Positions 17,168-25,887 of a stretch of 64,000 bases of DNA are shown here, piece after piece. The stretch is from positions 744,001-808,000 of the forward strand of contig CAWBGG010000002.1 in the NCBI GenBank assembly GCA_963788205.1, read 5' to 3'. The translations under genes and the position numbers were made by a program. The stretch's first letter is position 1. Each line of letters starts with the position of its first letter. The notes under the pieces were generated by a model. That model was not told the DNA's origin. It worked only from the letters and a program-made list of their open reading frames with translations, and did not search any database. This stretch comes from CAVVMA01 sp963788205. GTDB taxonomy: Bacteria > Desulfobacterota > Binatia > Binatales > Binataceae.

Positions 17168-17722
17168 TCATTGCGGTTCCGGGGTCGAGTTCGCCGGACT
17201 TGAGTTCGATTGATCCGGCGGCGCCGGTTCGGCCGTCGCCTCGGATGCCGCATTGGCGCTGGGGGGCGGGACAGGGCGGTAGCGCCGGCGTGTCCCGGCG
17301 AAATACGCGACGGCCACGGCCGCCACCCCTACCGCCACGACTGCGATGGCGATCCATCTTCGCCGTCCCCCGGTTTCGATCACCGGCATCGGCTCGAACA
17401 TCCGCGAGGCGTTGCCATCCGCGCGCTGGACCTCGCGGATAAAGCGCATCGCGACTTCCTCGGAATCGAGTCCGACGAAGCTCGCATAGCGGCGCAGAAA
17501 GGGCAGCAGATAAAGCCGATCGCCGATCAGCGCGTAATCGTCGTTCTCGATCATGCGGACGTAATGGGCGGGCAGGCGCGTTTGCTTCACGACGTTGTCG
17601 GACGAAAGCCCGCGCTGCTTGCGCGCCTCGATCAGAAAGTTGCCCAACGACGGTTCGCGCGACGCGGCGCCTTTGCCTGTCTTCCGGGCGCCGTCAATCG
17701 GCTCTATCTTGCCCTGCGCCAC
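17168..17722 (-). CDS. RodZ-like helix-turn-helix membrane protein
   Basis: A 184-residue protein with an N-terminal helix-turn-helix of the RodZ/HTH_25 type (about 25-95; GNFLIEARKQRGLS, YVRMIENDDY, YLLPFLRRYA), a basic stretch, one transmembrane helix (about 123-142), and a short Pro/Ser-rich periplasmic tail. RodZ links MreB filaments to the elongation machinery. This protein lacks the beta-sandwich domain of full RodZ and is shorter, so it is RodZ-like only. It lies 30 bp after the TPR lipoprotein gene, probably in the same transcript. Confidence 0.8.
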   Translation of the reverse strand: MAQGKIEPIDGARKTGKGAASREPSLGNFLIEARKQRGLSSDNVVKQTRLPAHYVRMIENDDYALIGDRLYLLPFLRRYASFVGLDSEEVAMRFIREVQRADGNASRMFEPMPVIETGGRRRWIAIAVVAVGVAAVAVAYFAGTRRRYRPVPPPSANAASEATAEPAPPDQSNSSPANSTPEPQ

Positions 17723-17752
17723 TGCCGTCGTCAGCTCGCGGACGGGTTCGTC

Positions 17753-18262
17753 CTATGGCGCGCCATTGTACTGACCAGGAGCCATAGGGAGCGGATGGTT
17801 ATGATGCGGCGGGCCGAGGCCGCCGGTGAGCACCGTGACCAACTGGGAGTTGGCCTGTTGAACGTAGGGCGGGTCAGGCTTGTTCTGAAGCTCGGCGGCC
17901 TTGTGGCCGAAGTCGACCGCGTCTTTCCAGCGATGTTGCTGGAACGCGATCAGCCCCAGGTAGTCCCAAGCCATGCCGTAGAACTGATCGTAGTCTACGG
18001 CGCGGCGGAAATCGTCACCGGCCGCGATCATCTCTTTGTTCTGATAGTACTTGAGCCCGCGCTGCGTGAAGATCTGCGCGGCCAGATGCTTGAGCTGGAG
18101 GCTGTCGGGATTCGAGGCCAGCGCGCTCTGAATGTCAGCCGCTGCGTCGTCGAGTCGGCCCTCCGCCAGCTCGCTCTGCGCGCTGCTCTCATGGACTGTC
18201 GCGCAGGAAGAGAAAATCCCCACGGATGCCGCGGCCAGGAATAAAATCGATACGCGTTGCAT
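17753..18262 (-). CDS. TPR-containing lipoprotein
   Basis: A 169-residue protein starting at ATG 18262 (a longer frame reaches 18427 but overlaps arnT). The signal peptide ends in a lipobox IFSSC with C20 as the lipidated residue. Residues about 30-125 contain two to three TPR-like helix pairs (ELAEGRLDDAAADIQSALAS, and YQNKEMIAAGDDFRRAVDYD). It is likely attached to the inner face of the outer membrane, where TPR repeats bind protein partners. It lies 67 bp downstream of the arnT-like gene and 30 bp upstream of the RodZ-like gene. Confidence 0.85.
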   Translation of the reverse strand: MQRVSILFLAAASVGIFSSCATVHESSAQSELAEGRLDDAAADIQSALASNPDSLQLKHLAAQIFTQRGLKYYQNKEMIAAGDDFRRAVDYDQFYGMAWDYLGLIAFQQHRWKDAVDFGHKAAELQNKPDPPYVQQANSQLVTVLTGGLGPPHHNHPLPMAPGQYNGAP

Positions 18263-18329
18263 TTCCCCGCTGCCTTCGACGATCAAACTATAGATGGCGC
18301 CCGCCCAAACCAAGCCCGGCCGCATCGTC

Positions 18330-20039
18330 TCAACTCCCGCGATTCGAACCGGCGCCACAATCGAACTCGCTCGCGGATCCCAAAACCGGCCGATTATACA
18401 CTGCGAGCTTCTTGCCTTCGCACGCAATCATGATTGGCGCGGGCTTCAGGATAAAGGCCAGCGCCTCATAGTCGCGTTGGTTCACCACCAGCACCACGCA
18501 ATTCGCCGAGCCCCATAGCGCCTGCAATTGCGCCTTGTCCATGAAACTTCCGGCGCCGTCGGGGCTGGCCCGCTCGGCGCCCAGCTCTCCCAGGTAATCG
18601 ACCATCACCTCACGCGTATGCGTGTAGAAGGGCAGCGATTGCTCCTGATGGCGGTACGAGGCGAGCACGCATCCGGGCGCGAGCGTCGGCGTTATCGCGC
18701 GGGCCAATCGCCGATACGAGACCAACGGCGCAACGTCGGCCCGCGCCTTGATCGCGGCCACGCCCGCCGCGGCGATCGCGAGTGCGATCACGGCGATCGC
18801 ACCGCGGACGTTCCCGCGCGTTCCGATCGCGAATGCGGCGGCGGCGCCGATCGCGAGGCATCCTGCGATCATAATCCCGTCCAGCACCAGCCAGCCGCCC
18901 AGACTCGGATGCGCGCTCACCAGCGCGATGACGCATCCTGCGGCCAGACTCACATTGATGATTGCGAACCATCGCAGCACTCGTCGCACGCGCTCGCGAT
19001 CCAGCTCAATGAGCCGGCTCAGGCCGTATCCGGCGACGATCGCAAGCGGCGGCATCGCGGGCAGGACGTACGTGCCGAGTTTGGCGCGCGGAATCGAGAA
19101 GAAGACCAGCACGAACGCAAACCATATTGAGAGAAACCGCAGCGCGCTCGATTCGCGAGTGTCGCGGGTGTGCCGCCATCGCATCTCCGTGATTCCGAGG
19201 GGGACGAAATAGAGCCACGGCCAGGCGCCGGCGGCCGCAACCGCGAACAGGAACCACGGGCCCCATCCGTGTTCGGTGTTCGCCAGGTAGCGCTGGAGAT
19301 GCTCATGCACGAAAAAGTAACCGAGGAACTCGGGGTTGAACGCCGCGACCGCTGCGAACCACGGCACCACCAGCGCGGCGTATACGAGGCCGCATTCAAG
19401 CCACGGAACTGCGCTCAGCTCACGTGTCCTGTTTTCGAGCAAAATGTAGATCGCGGCGACGCAGCCGCATATGACCAGCGCGACCGGTCCCTTGGCGAGC
19501 GTGCCCATCGCGGTCATCGCGGCCGCAACGACCATCCAGCGGCGGGAGTCCCGGCTGCGAAAACCCGGAACAGCAGCCGCCGCCCAGAAGCTGCCGAGCG
19601 CGGCGGTGACGAAAAAGGCCAGCGCCGGATCGAGCGTGATGAATCGCGCGAAGCCCCATACCAGCGGACTGAGCGCCAGCGCGATCGCGGCCAGCAACCC
19701 CACGCTCGCGCCGAACATCGCCTCGGCCAGGGCGCAGGTCACAATCACCTCGCCGATACTGAACAGTGCGGCTGGAAGCCGGACCGCGAATTCGTTCTCT
19801 CCCAACGCCGCGATCGAGCCGGCAGTCGCCCAATACATCAGCGGTGGTTTTTCGAAATAGCGGACCCAGTCGTCGCGCGGCGTGATATAGTCCGCGCTGC
19901 GCAGCATCTCGCGCGCGATCTCCGCGTAGCGCCCCTCGTCGGGTTCCCACAGGGCGGGCGATCCCAGGCCGGGAAGGTAAAGCACGCCTGCGATTAGTCC
20001 GCAGATCGCGAGGCGGCGCCATCTGCCGGTTTCGCCCAT
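18330..20039 (-). CDS. arnT: ArnT-like glycosyltransferase (family 39)
   Basis: A 569-residue polytopic protein starting at ATG 20039; the longer frame to 20192 overlaps the divergent operon. It shows the ArnT/PMT signature near residues 32-47 (ALWEPDEGRYAEIAREML), the YFEKPPLMYW loop, and about 12 hydrophobic segments. ArnT transfers 4-amino-4-deoxy-L-arabinose from undecaprenyl phosphate to lipid A phosphates in the periplasm, giving resistance to cationic peptides. The family also includes transferases for other sugars. The divergent arnC/arnA/arnD set makes the Ara4N role likely. Residues about 425-565 form a soluble periplasmic domain. Confidence 0.88.
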   Translation of the reverse strand: MGETGRWRRLAICGLIAGVLYLPGLGSPALWEPDEGRYAEIAREMLRSADYITPRDDWVRYFEKPPLMYWATAGSIAALGENEFAVRLPAALFSIGEVIVTCALAEAMFGASVGLLAAIALALSPLVWGFARFITLDPALAFFVTAALGSFWAAAAVPGFRSRDSRRWMVVAAAMTAMGTLAKGPVALVICGCVAAIYILLENRTRELSAVPWLECGLVYAALVVPWFAAVAAFNPEFLGYFFVHEHLQRYLANTEHGWGPWFLFAVAAAGAWPWLYFVPLGITEMRWRHTRDTRESSALRFLSIWFAFVLVFFSIPRAKLGTYVLPAMPPLAIVAGYGLSRLIELDRERVRRVLRWFAIINVSLAAGCVIALVSAHPSLGGWLVLDGIMIAGCLAIGAAAAFAIGTRGNVRGAIAVIALAIAAAGVAAIKARADVAPLVSYRRLARAITPTLAPGCVLASYRHQEQSLPFYTHTREVMVDYLGELGAERASPDGAGSFMDKAQLQALWGSANCVVLVVNQRDYEALAFILKPAPIMIACEGKKLAVYNRPVLGSASEFDCGAGSNRGS

Positions 20040-20175
20040 GACCGTTGCAGTTTCCGGTCGCCAGCGGCGCCCGTCAACCGGGCGCGGCGTCGCGGCGCGC
20101 CTGTCTTTAACTGGCCGGTTGCGTTTGCCAGAATATGGACACTTTCGTCCTAGCGCCCCGGGCCGCGCGGAATTC

Positions 20176-21183
20176 TTGAGTTCACCGAACAAAATAGCCC
20201 CGATCCTGAAGAGCGTCGGCGTTGCGGCCGAGAGCGTCTCGATCGTAATCGCGGTTTACAACGAAGCCGCCAACCTGCGCGTGCTCTGGGAGCGGCTGCG
20301 GCCGGTTTTGGACGCGTCCGGGCGCTCGTGCGAAGTGATCTTTATCGACGACGGCTCCTCCGACAACTCGCTCAAGATCCTGCGCGAGTTCGTGGCGGAT
20401 GACCGCCGCGTGCGAGTGGTCGAGTTGGCACGCAACTTCGGCCAGCACGCCGCGATCATGGCGGGATTCCGCGAATGCCGCGGCGACGTGATCGTCACGC
20501 TCGACGCCGACCTGCAAAATCCGCCCGAGGAAATTCCCCGCCTGCTCGCCGCGATCGACGAGGGCAACAACGTCGTCGGCGGATGGCGCGAGGAGCGGCA
20601 GGACGACGCCTTTCGGCGCTACGCCTCGCGCCTGCAAAACCGGCTGACCTCGGCGATCGTAGGCGTGCCTATGCATGACTACGGATGCATGCTGCGGGCG
20701 TACCGGCGCCATATAGTCCAGACTGTAGTGGAATGTGACGAGAAGGCGCTTTTTGTTCCGGCGCTGGCCACCTCGTTCGCCAAGCGCGTGGCCGAGATAA
20801 AGGTCGGGCACGAACATCGCGCCAGCGGCGAGTCGAAATACAATGTCTACCGGCTGGCGATTCTGAGCCTCAACCTGATTACCGGCTTTTCGCTGCTGCC
20901 GATCCAGGCGCTCAGCCTTACGGGGATCGGGATCTTCCTGCTGGACGCTGTGTTTGCGGTGGTCCTACTGGCGCATCGCCTGATCTACGGTCCCCAGGAG
21001 GAAGGCGCGCTCTGGGTCATGTTCGCAGTGCTGTTTTTCCTGGTTGGGCTCATATTCCTGGCGGTGGGTTTGATCGGTGAATACGTCGGCCGCATCTACA
21101 GCGAGGTGCGCCGCCGCCCCAGCTATGTGGTCCGCGCAATTCACGGTGAGCGCGCCGGCGGCGCGAATCCCGACCGCGAGTAG
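20176..21183 (+). CDS. arnC: Undecaprenyl-phosphate 4-deoxy-4-formamido-L-arabinose transferase
   Basis: A 335-residue family 2 glycosyltransferase with two C-terminal transmembrane helices. The match to ArnC is detailed: FIDDGSSDNSLKIL, GQHAAIMAGF, TLDADLQNPPEEIPRL, DYGCMLRAYRRHIV, SGESKYNVYRL, and a terminal LIGEYVGRIYSEVRRRP. It places formylated Ara4N on undecaprenyl phosphate at the inner membrane. The frame is open back to 20038, which would overlap arnT. TTG at 20176 (LSSPNKIAP) is a sensible start, but it has no strong ribosome-binding site, so the start is uncertain. Its stop overlaps the next start (TAGTG). Confidence 0.92.
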   Translation: MSSPNKIAPILKSVGVAAESVSIVIAVYNEAANLRVLWERLRPVLDASGRSCEVIFIDDGSSDNSLKILREFVADDRRVRVVELARNFGQHAAIMAGFRECRGDVIVTLDADLQNPPEEIPRLLAAIDEGNNVVGGWREERQDDAFRRYASRLQNRLTSAIVGVPMHDYGCMLRAYRRHIVQTVVECDEKALFVPALATSFAKRVAEIKVGHEHRASGESKYNVYRLAILSLNLITGFSLLPIQALSLTGIGIFLLDAVFAVVLLAHRLIYGPQEEGALWVMFAVLFFLVGLIFLAVGLIGEYVGRIYSEVRRRPSYVVRAIHGERAGGANPDRE

Positions 21184-22166
21184 TGAGAGACTTGGAGACC
21201 GGCTCCAGCGCGTCGCGCGTCGCGAGCGCCCGTTGCCTGCTGTTCGCGTACCACGAGATGGGCCACGCATGCTTGCAGGCGCTGCTCGATTTGGGCGCGC
21301 CGGTGGCGGCGCTCTTTACGCACGCCGACCAAGTCGGCGAGGAAATCTGGTGGCGCTCGTGCGCCGAGCTCGCGCGCAGCCGCTCGATTCCGATCCACAC
21401 GCCCGAGGTTTTCGACGACGCATGGATCGATCGCATCGCCGCGATGCGCCCCGACGTGATCTATTCGTTCTACTATCGCAATTTGCTCGCCGAGCGGGTG
21501 CTCCGCCTGGCTCCGCTCGGTGCCTTCAACCTGCATGGTGCGCTGCTGCCGGCCTATAGCGGCCGCGCTCCGGTCAACTGGGTGCTTGTCAACGGCGAGC
21601 GCGAAACCGGCGTGACGCTACATCATATGGTCGCGCGCGCCGACGCCGGCGATATCGTTGCGCAGCGCGCGGTAGTTATTGACGACAGCGATACGGCCCT
21701 CACGCTCTATCGCAAGTTGGTCCCGATCGGAGCCGGGTTGATCAGGGAATTCCATCCGCTCATAGTCGAGGGACGCGCGCCGCGCCGTCCGCAGGATTTG
21801 TCCCGGCGCAGCTACTTCGGACGCCGCCGCCCCGAAGATGGGAGAATCGACTGGAGTTGGCCGGCGCGGCGGATTTTCAACCTGATGCGTGCCGTAACCC
21901 ATCCCTATCCCGGTGCGTTCAGTTTCGCCGCCGCCCGCAAGCTGATGATCTGGGAGGCGCGAATCGGGCGCGAAACGGGAGCGACGGCGCATCCCGGAAG
22001 GATAATCGGACCGGCGCCGGAGGGCGGAATCGAAGTGGCGGCGGGCGAGGGGAGTGTGATCGTGATGCGTGTGCAGTTCGAAGGCGGTCGCGAGGATCTC
22101 GCGCGGGAAGTGCTGGGCGCGCACATCATCGCACTGACGACGTTGCCGGATCAGGAGAAGAACTGA
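21183..22166 (+). CDS. arnA: UDP-4-amino-4-deoxy-L-arabinose formyltransferase (ArnA N-terminal domain as a separate protein)
   Basis: A 327-residue formyltransferase. It aligns with the first half of E. coli ArnA: FAYHEMG (21-27), FSFYYR, GAFNLHGALLPAYSGRAPVN, GVTLHHMVARADAG, FGRRRPEDG. The catalytic set is intact: N116, H118 and D154, equivalent to N102, H104 and D140 of E. coli ArnA at a constant offset of 14. It uses N10-formyl-THF to formylate UDP-Ara4N. The GTG start overlaps the arnC stop, and the next gene starts one base after this stop, so the two ArnA activities are separate but translationally linked. Confidence 0.93.
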   Translation: MRDLETGSSASRVASARCLLFAYHEMGHACLQALLDLGAPVAALFTHADQVGEEIWWRSCAELARSRSIPIHTPEVFDDAWIDRIAAMRPDVIYSFYYRNLLAERVLRLAPLGAFNLHGALLPAYSGRAPVNWVLVNGERETGVTLHHMVARADAGDIVAQRAVVIDDSDTALTLYRKLVPIGAGLIREFHPLIVEGRAPRRPQDLSRRSYFGRRRPEDGRIDWSWPARRIFNLMRAVTHPYPGAFSFAAARKLMIWEARIGRETGATAHPGRIIGPAPEGGIEVAAGEGSVIVMRVQFEGGREDLAREVLGAHIIALTTLPDQEKN

Positions 22167-23132
22167 ATGCGGGTCCTAATTACCGGGGGCGCGGGCTTTC
22201 TGGGCTCGCATCTTTCCGACGCGTTCATCGCGCGCGGCGACGAGGTCTTCGTGCTCGATACGGGCGCGATCGGCAAGGTGCGCCATCTACTGGATAAGCC
22301 GAACTTCCACTACGTGCACGACACGATCTTCAACCTCGAACTGATCGACGGCCTGGCCGCGAAGGCGGATCTGATCTATCACCTGGCGGCGGTGGTCGGA
22401 GTCGAGTACTACGTGGGCGATCCCTACGAGACGCTCAACGTCAACGTCAACGGCACGCAGAACCTGCTCCGGGCCGCATACAAGTACAACAAGCGAGTGG
22501 TCTTCAGCTCGACCTCGGAGGTCTACGGGCGCAATCCCAAAGTCCCGTGGCGCGAAGACGACGATCGCGTGCTCGGCGCGACGACGATCGATCGATGGTG
22601 CTACTCGACCTCCAAGGCCGTGGGTGAGCATTTCTGCTTCGCGTTTCACAAGCTCGGCTTGCCGGTCACGGTGATGCGCTACTTCAACGTCTACGGTCCC
22701 CGCCTGGATCGGGTCGATGTGGGCCGCTTGTTCACGATCTTCATGGGCCAACTCCTGCGCGGCGCGGATTTGACGGTCGTCGGCGACGGCCAGCAGACGC
22801 GATGCTTTACCTACGTGACCGACGCTATCGAGGCGACGGTCGCGGCCGGGCTAAAGCCGGCCGCCGAGGGACAGGCGATCAACATCGGCACCGACTTGGA
22901 GACCACGGTGCTCGAGTTCGCCAAATTGATGCTGGATATCTACGGCGAGACGCGATCGAAGATCAAATTCGTCACTCAGCAGGAAGTTTACGGGCCGAGC
23001 TACGAGGACATCCCGCGCCGCGTGCCCGACAACACCAAGATGCGCCAGTTGCTCGGCGTCACGCCCAAAGTCGGACTGCGCGACGGGCTCGCGCGCACAA
23101 TCGAATGGTTCCGCAAGGCGCAGGAAACCTAA
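22167..23132 (+). CDS. arnA: UDP-glucuronate decarboxylase (ArnA C-terminal domain as a separate protein)
   Basis: A 321-residue extended short-chain dehydrogenase. The NAD-binding motif GGAGFLG is at 7-13. The active site has Y146-K150 (YSTSK) and T116-S117-E118 in SSTSEVYG, the pattern that marks ArnA-type oxidative decarboxylases. The DIPRRVPDNTK region aligns with the ArnA Arg619 segment. It converts UDP-GlcA to UDP-4-keto-arabinose. The gene directly follows the formyltransferase gene and corresponds to the second half of E. coli ArnA. UDP-xylose synthase is a possible alternative, but the operon favours ArnA. Confidence 0.88.
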   Translation: MRVLITGGAGFLGSHLSDAFIARGDEVFVLDTGAIGKVRHLLDKPNFHYVHDTIFNLELIDGLAAKADLIYHLAAVVGVEYYVGDPYETLNVNVNGTQNLLRAAYKYNKRVVFSSTSEVYGRNPKVPWREDDDRVLGATTIDRWCYSTSKAVGEHFCFAFHKLGLPVTVMRYFNVYGPRLDRVDVGRLFTIFMGQLLRGADLTVVGDGQQTRCFTYVTDAIEATVAAGLKPAAEGQAINIGTDLETTVLEFAKLMLDIYGETRSKIKFVTQQEVYGPSYEDIPRRVPDNTKMRQLLGVTPKVGLRDGLARTIEWFRKAQET

Positions 23133-23140
23133 CCCCTTGA

Positions 23141-23165
23141 CCCCCTTCCCGATACGGGAAGGGGG
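23141..23165. repeat. Perfect hairpin inside the arn operon
   Basis: CCCCCTTCCC-GATAC-GGGAAGGGGG gives a 10-bp perfect stem in the 54-bp gap between the decarboxylase and arnD. There is no T-run. As a REP-like unit it may protect the upstream mRNA end or damp expression of arnD. Confidence 0.85.
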
Positions 23166-23186
23166 AATCGTGCTGGCGATTCAGCC

Positions 23187-24125
23187 TTGGAAGTAACGAT
23201 CAAAATCGACGTCGATACCTACCAAGGGCTCAAGCTCGGCGTGCCGCGGCTGGTCCGGATGCTGGAGCGGGCGGGCGTGGCGGCCAGTTTTTTCATATCG
23301 ATGGGACCGGACAACTCAGGCCGGGCGATCGGGCGCGTGTTCAGAAATCGCGGCTTCGCCGGGAAGATGTTCCGCACCAAAGCGGTCTCGATGTACGGGC
23401 TGCGCACGGTTCTGTCCGGCACCATTCTGCCTGCGCGTCCGATCGCGCTCGGACTGCCCGAATTGGTGCGCGAGGTCGCGCGCGCCGGTTTCGAGGTCGG
23501 GGTGCATGGCTACGATCATGTGCGATGGCAAGATCAGATCAACGAACTCGGCGAAGCGGGAATCAGGGTGGAGCTTGAAGATGGGTTCGAGGTCTACAAG
23601 GCGATTTTCCATGAGCCGGCGAAAAGCTTCGCCGCGCCCGGATGGCGCACCAACGCGATCGCGCTGAAACTGCTCGACGCGATGGAACTCAGCTATCACA
23701 GCGATACGCGTGGGCGGTTTCCGTTCCGATGCGCGATCGACGGTGTCGCGCTCGGGACGCTGGAAATTCCCACTACGCTGCCGACGCTGGATGAAGTGAT
23801 GGGCCGGGCTGATCTACCCGACGCTGCATCGATCCGGAGTTTCTACCTCGACCAGTTCAAAGCAGATGCGTTGAACGTCCATACCATCCACGCCGAGACC
23901 GAAGGGATGAGCCAGCTCGAGAGCTTCACCGCGTTGGTGCGCGCGCTCAGGGAACGCGGCGCCAGTTTCGTGCGGCTCGATCAGGTCGCGGCGCGGCTTA
24001 AGGCCGCGGAGCTGCCGGTCTGCAGCGTGATTTGCGATTATCTTCCCGGCCGCGCCGGCTGGATCTCGGCGCAGGGCGCCGAAGTCGTCACGCCTTGCGA
24101 AAGCGCGAGGGAAAGTCCGGCTTGA
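23187..24125 (+). CDS. arnD: 4-deoxy-4-formamido-L-arabinose-phosphoundecaprenol deformylase
   Basis: A 312-residue NodB-type deacetylase. The match to ArnD is strong along its length: IKIDVDTYQGLKLGVPRL (5-22), GPDNSGRAIGRVF, VSMYGLRTVLSGT, HGYDHVRWQDQ, AAPGWRTN, TIHAETEGM, and a final GRAGW. It removes the formyl group from undecaprenyl-phosphate-Ara4FN before ArnT acts. The only start in range is TTG at 23187, just after a stable hairpin, so it may be translated weakly. Its 3' end overlaps the convergent ferredoxin gene by 38 bp. Confidence 0.92.
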   Translation: MEVTIKIDVDTYQGLKLGVPRLVRMLERAGVAASFFISMGPDNSGRAIGRVFRNRGFAGKMFRTKAVSMYGLRTVLSGTILPARPIALGLPELVREVARAGFEVGVHGYDHVRWQDQINELGEAGIRVELEDGFEVYKAIFHEPAKSFAAPGWRTNAIALKLLDAMELSYHSDTRGRFPFRCAIDGVALGTLEIPTTLPTLDEVMGRADLPDAASIRSFYLDQFKADALNVHTIHAETEGMSQLESFTALVRALRERGASFVRLDQVAARLKAAELPVCSVICDYLPGRAGWISAQGAEVVTPCESARESPA

Positions 24126-24423
24126 ATTCCTGCTCGGGATGGAGCTTGCGGGCGCGCTCGATCAGCACGTCCTCAGTCTCGGGAATGTTCGGATCGGGGA
24201 TGCAACAATCGACCGGGCAGACCGCGGCGCACTGCTCCTGGTCGAAGAAGCCGACACACTCGGTGCACTTCTCGGGCACGATGTAATAGATGTCCTGCTT
24301 CAGTGCGGGAGCGGTCTTGCCGTCGAGCTCCCATTGCCCGCCGCCCTCGTAAATCGCGGTGTTCGGGCACTCAGGCTCGCACGCGCCGCAGTTGATGCAT
24401 TCCTCGGTTATTACGGTCGCCAT
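24088..24423 (-). CDS. Ferredoxin with two 4Fe-4S clusters (YfhL-like)
   Basis: A 111-residue soluble electron carrier. The first cluster motif is C9, C12, C15, C19-P (CINCGACEPECP). The second is C53, C56, C65, C69-P with a longer loop (CTECVGFFDQEQCAAVCP), as in YfhL-type ferredoxins. It follows the Mrp Fe-S carrier gene by 68 bp on the same strand, so cluster delivery by that neighbour is plausible. The last 38 bp overlap arnD tail to tail. Confidence 0.93.
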   Translation of the reverse strand: MATVITEECINCGACEPECPNTAIYEGGGQWELDGKTAPALKQDIYYIVPEKCTECVGFFDQEQCAAVCPVDCCIPDPNIPETEDVLIERARKLHPEQEFKPDFPSRFRKA

Positions 24424-24491
24424 CCAGGAGACTCCGGATTCAGGGCTCGCCGCGCGCCAGAATATCGGCGCGCCAATAGCGACTCAAGCCG

Positions 24492-25544
24492 CTACGCGGG
24501 CATCGCTGCGACCACGTGCTTGGCCAGCTCGATGAAGGCCTTGCTCGCCGGATGCGTGGGATTCCGCAGTGTCACCGGCATCCCGTCGTCGCCGGCCTGG
24601 CGCACTTCGGGATCGATCGCGATTCGCGCCAGCACGCTGCTTGCCTCGGCTTGCGCCATCCGGTCGGCGCCGCCGCTGCCGAACAGCTCGTCGCGCTCGC
24701 CGCAGTCGGGGCATACGAAGTAGCTCATATTCTCGACCACGCCAAGCAGCGGACAATGAACCTGCCGGAACATCCGAATCGCGCGCTCGGCATCGAGCAC
24801 AGCCACATCCTGCGGCGTCGTGACGATCACGACGCCGTCGACCGCGACCTGTTGGGCGAGCGTCAACTGCGCGTCGCCGGTGCCGGGCGGAAGGTCGACG
24901 ACCAGAAAGTCCTGCGTACCCCATAGCGTATCCTTGAGAAACTGGCGCACCGCGCCCATCACCATCGGTCCGCGCCAAATCACCGGCGCCTTCTCGCCAA
25001 GAAAAAACCCGATTGAGATTAGCTTGACGCCGTAGCGCTCAATTGGATGGAAGTTCTGGCCGCCGGCCGAGCGGGGTCGCGCCTGGCCGGTGCCGAACAT
25101 CATCGGAATCGAAGGGCCATAGATGTCCGCATCGAGAAGGCCGACAGTGAGGCCCAAGCTGGCGAGCGCGACCGCTAGATTGGCTGCGACCGTGGACTTG
25201 CCGACGCCGCCTTTGCCGCTCGCCACCGCGACAATGTAACGCGTGCCTTCGAGCCTTACTTTGCCGGTCTTTTCGCCGAGCTCGGGCTCGAGCCGGCGGA
25301 TCTTGAGCTCGACCTTGCCGACGCCGAGCCCGTGGGTGAGCTCCTGATGGATCCCAGCCGCAAGCTCGCGCATCACCTCATCGCGCGAGGTTGCCTGGCG
25401 AATCGTGATCGCGTAGCCAGCGCCGTCGGGCAGGGGCGCGACATCCTCGACGATTCCGAGCGCGACGATATCGGTCGCGTAACCGGGATATTTCACCCGT
25501 GCCAGCGCCTCAAAGACCGCTTCTACTGGAATGGGTTTCGCCAC
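24492..25544 (-). CDS. Mrp/ApbC-type Fe-S cluster carrier ATPase
   Basis: A 350-residue P-loop ATPase. An N-terminal MIP18/DUF59 domain (about 5-95) is followed by the deviant Walker A GKGGVGKST (110-118), DADIYGPSIPMMFG, and the C-terminal CPDC pair that holds the bridging cluster. It assembles and hands over 4Fe-4S clusters. The frame is open up to 25829, but that part is repeat DNA. GTG at 25544 (VAKPIPVEAV) gives the standard length. The ferredoxin gene follows. Confidence 0.93.
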   Translation of the reverse strand: MAKPIPVEAVFEALARVKYPGYATDIVALGIVEDVAPLPDGAGYAITIRQATSRDEVMRELAAGIHQELTHGLGVGKVELKIRRLEPELGEKTGKVRLEGTRYIVAVASGKGGVGKSTVAANLAVALASLGLTVGLLDADIYGPSIPMMFGTGQARPRSAGGQNFHPIERYGVKLISIGFFLGEKAPVIWRGPMVMGAVRQFLKDTLWGTQDFLVVDLPPGTGDAQLTLAQQVAVDGVVIVTTPQDVAVLDAERAIRMFRQVHCPLLGVVENMSYFVCPDCGERDELFGSGGADRMAQAEASSVLARIAIDPEVRQAGDDGMPVTLRNPTHPASKAFIELAKHVVAAMPA

Positions 25545-25659
25545 GAGCGGGATTATCGCAGAGGCGTTGGTAGCGTGAAACCGATCAACGAACCAACGAG
25601 CCAGCGCGTGACGGGGTTCTATCGCTGTGCGGGATGACGGCCTCCGCGCTCTTTCTGCA

Positions 25660-25760
25660 CCTCTCCCTCCGGGAGAGGTCGCGCGTCTCCGCGCGGGTGA
25701 GGGTGGGCACAGGCTTAAGCCTGTGCCACCGGGCAGGTCGCCCTCCCGGAGGGAGAGGGA
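25660..25760. repeat. Composite palindromic repeat upstream of mrp
   Basis: Three nested parts: CCTCTCCCTCCGGGAGAGG (25660-25678), a perfect 22-bp palindrome at 25706-25727 centred on CTTAAG, and CCCTCCCGGAGGGAGAGGG (25741-25759). It fills most of 25545-25887 between the divergent mrp gene and the small lipoprotein gene. It belongs to the CTCTCCC family. Confidence 0.8.
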
Positions 25761-25887
25761 ACAATGACTCAACGGACCAGCGGCGCCAGGCGCGATTCGG
25801 AGAAAGTCGCAGGCGCGCGTTCGGAGCATTAGTCACCTCTGCGTATAGCTACTTGAACCATCGCACGCCGAAGTCGATTATCCAAGC

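Noticed and set aside
25545..25829. N-terminal extension of the Mrp frame
   Set aside because: The extra 95 codons run through a palindromic repeat. GTG 25544 gives the standard length.
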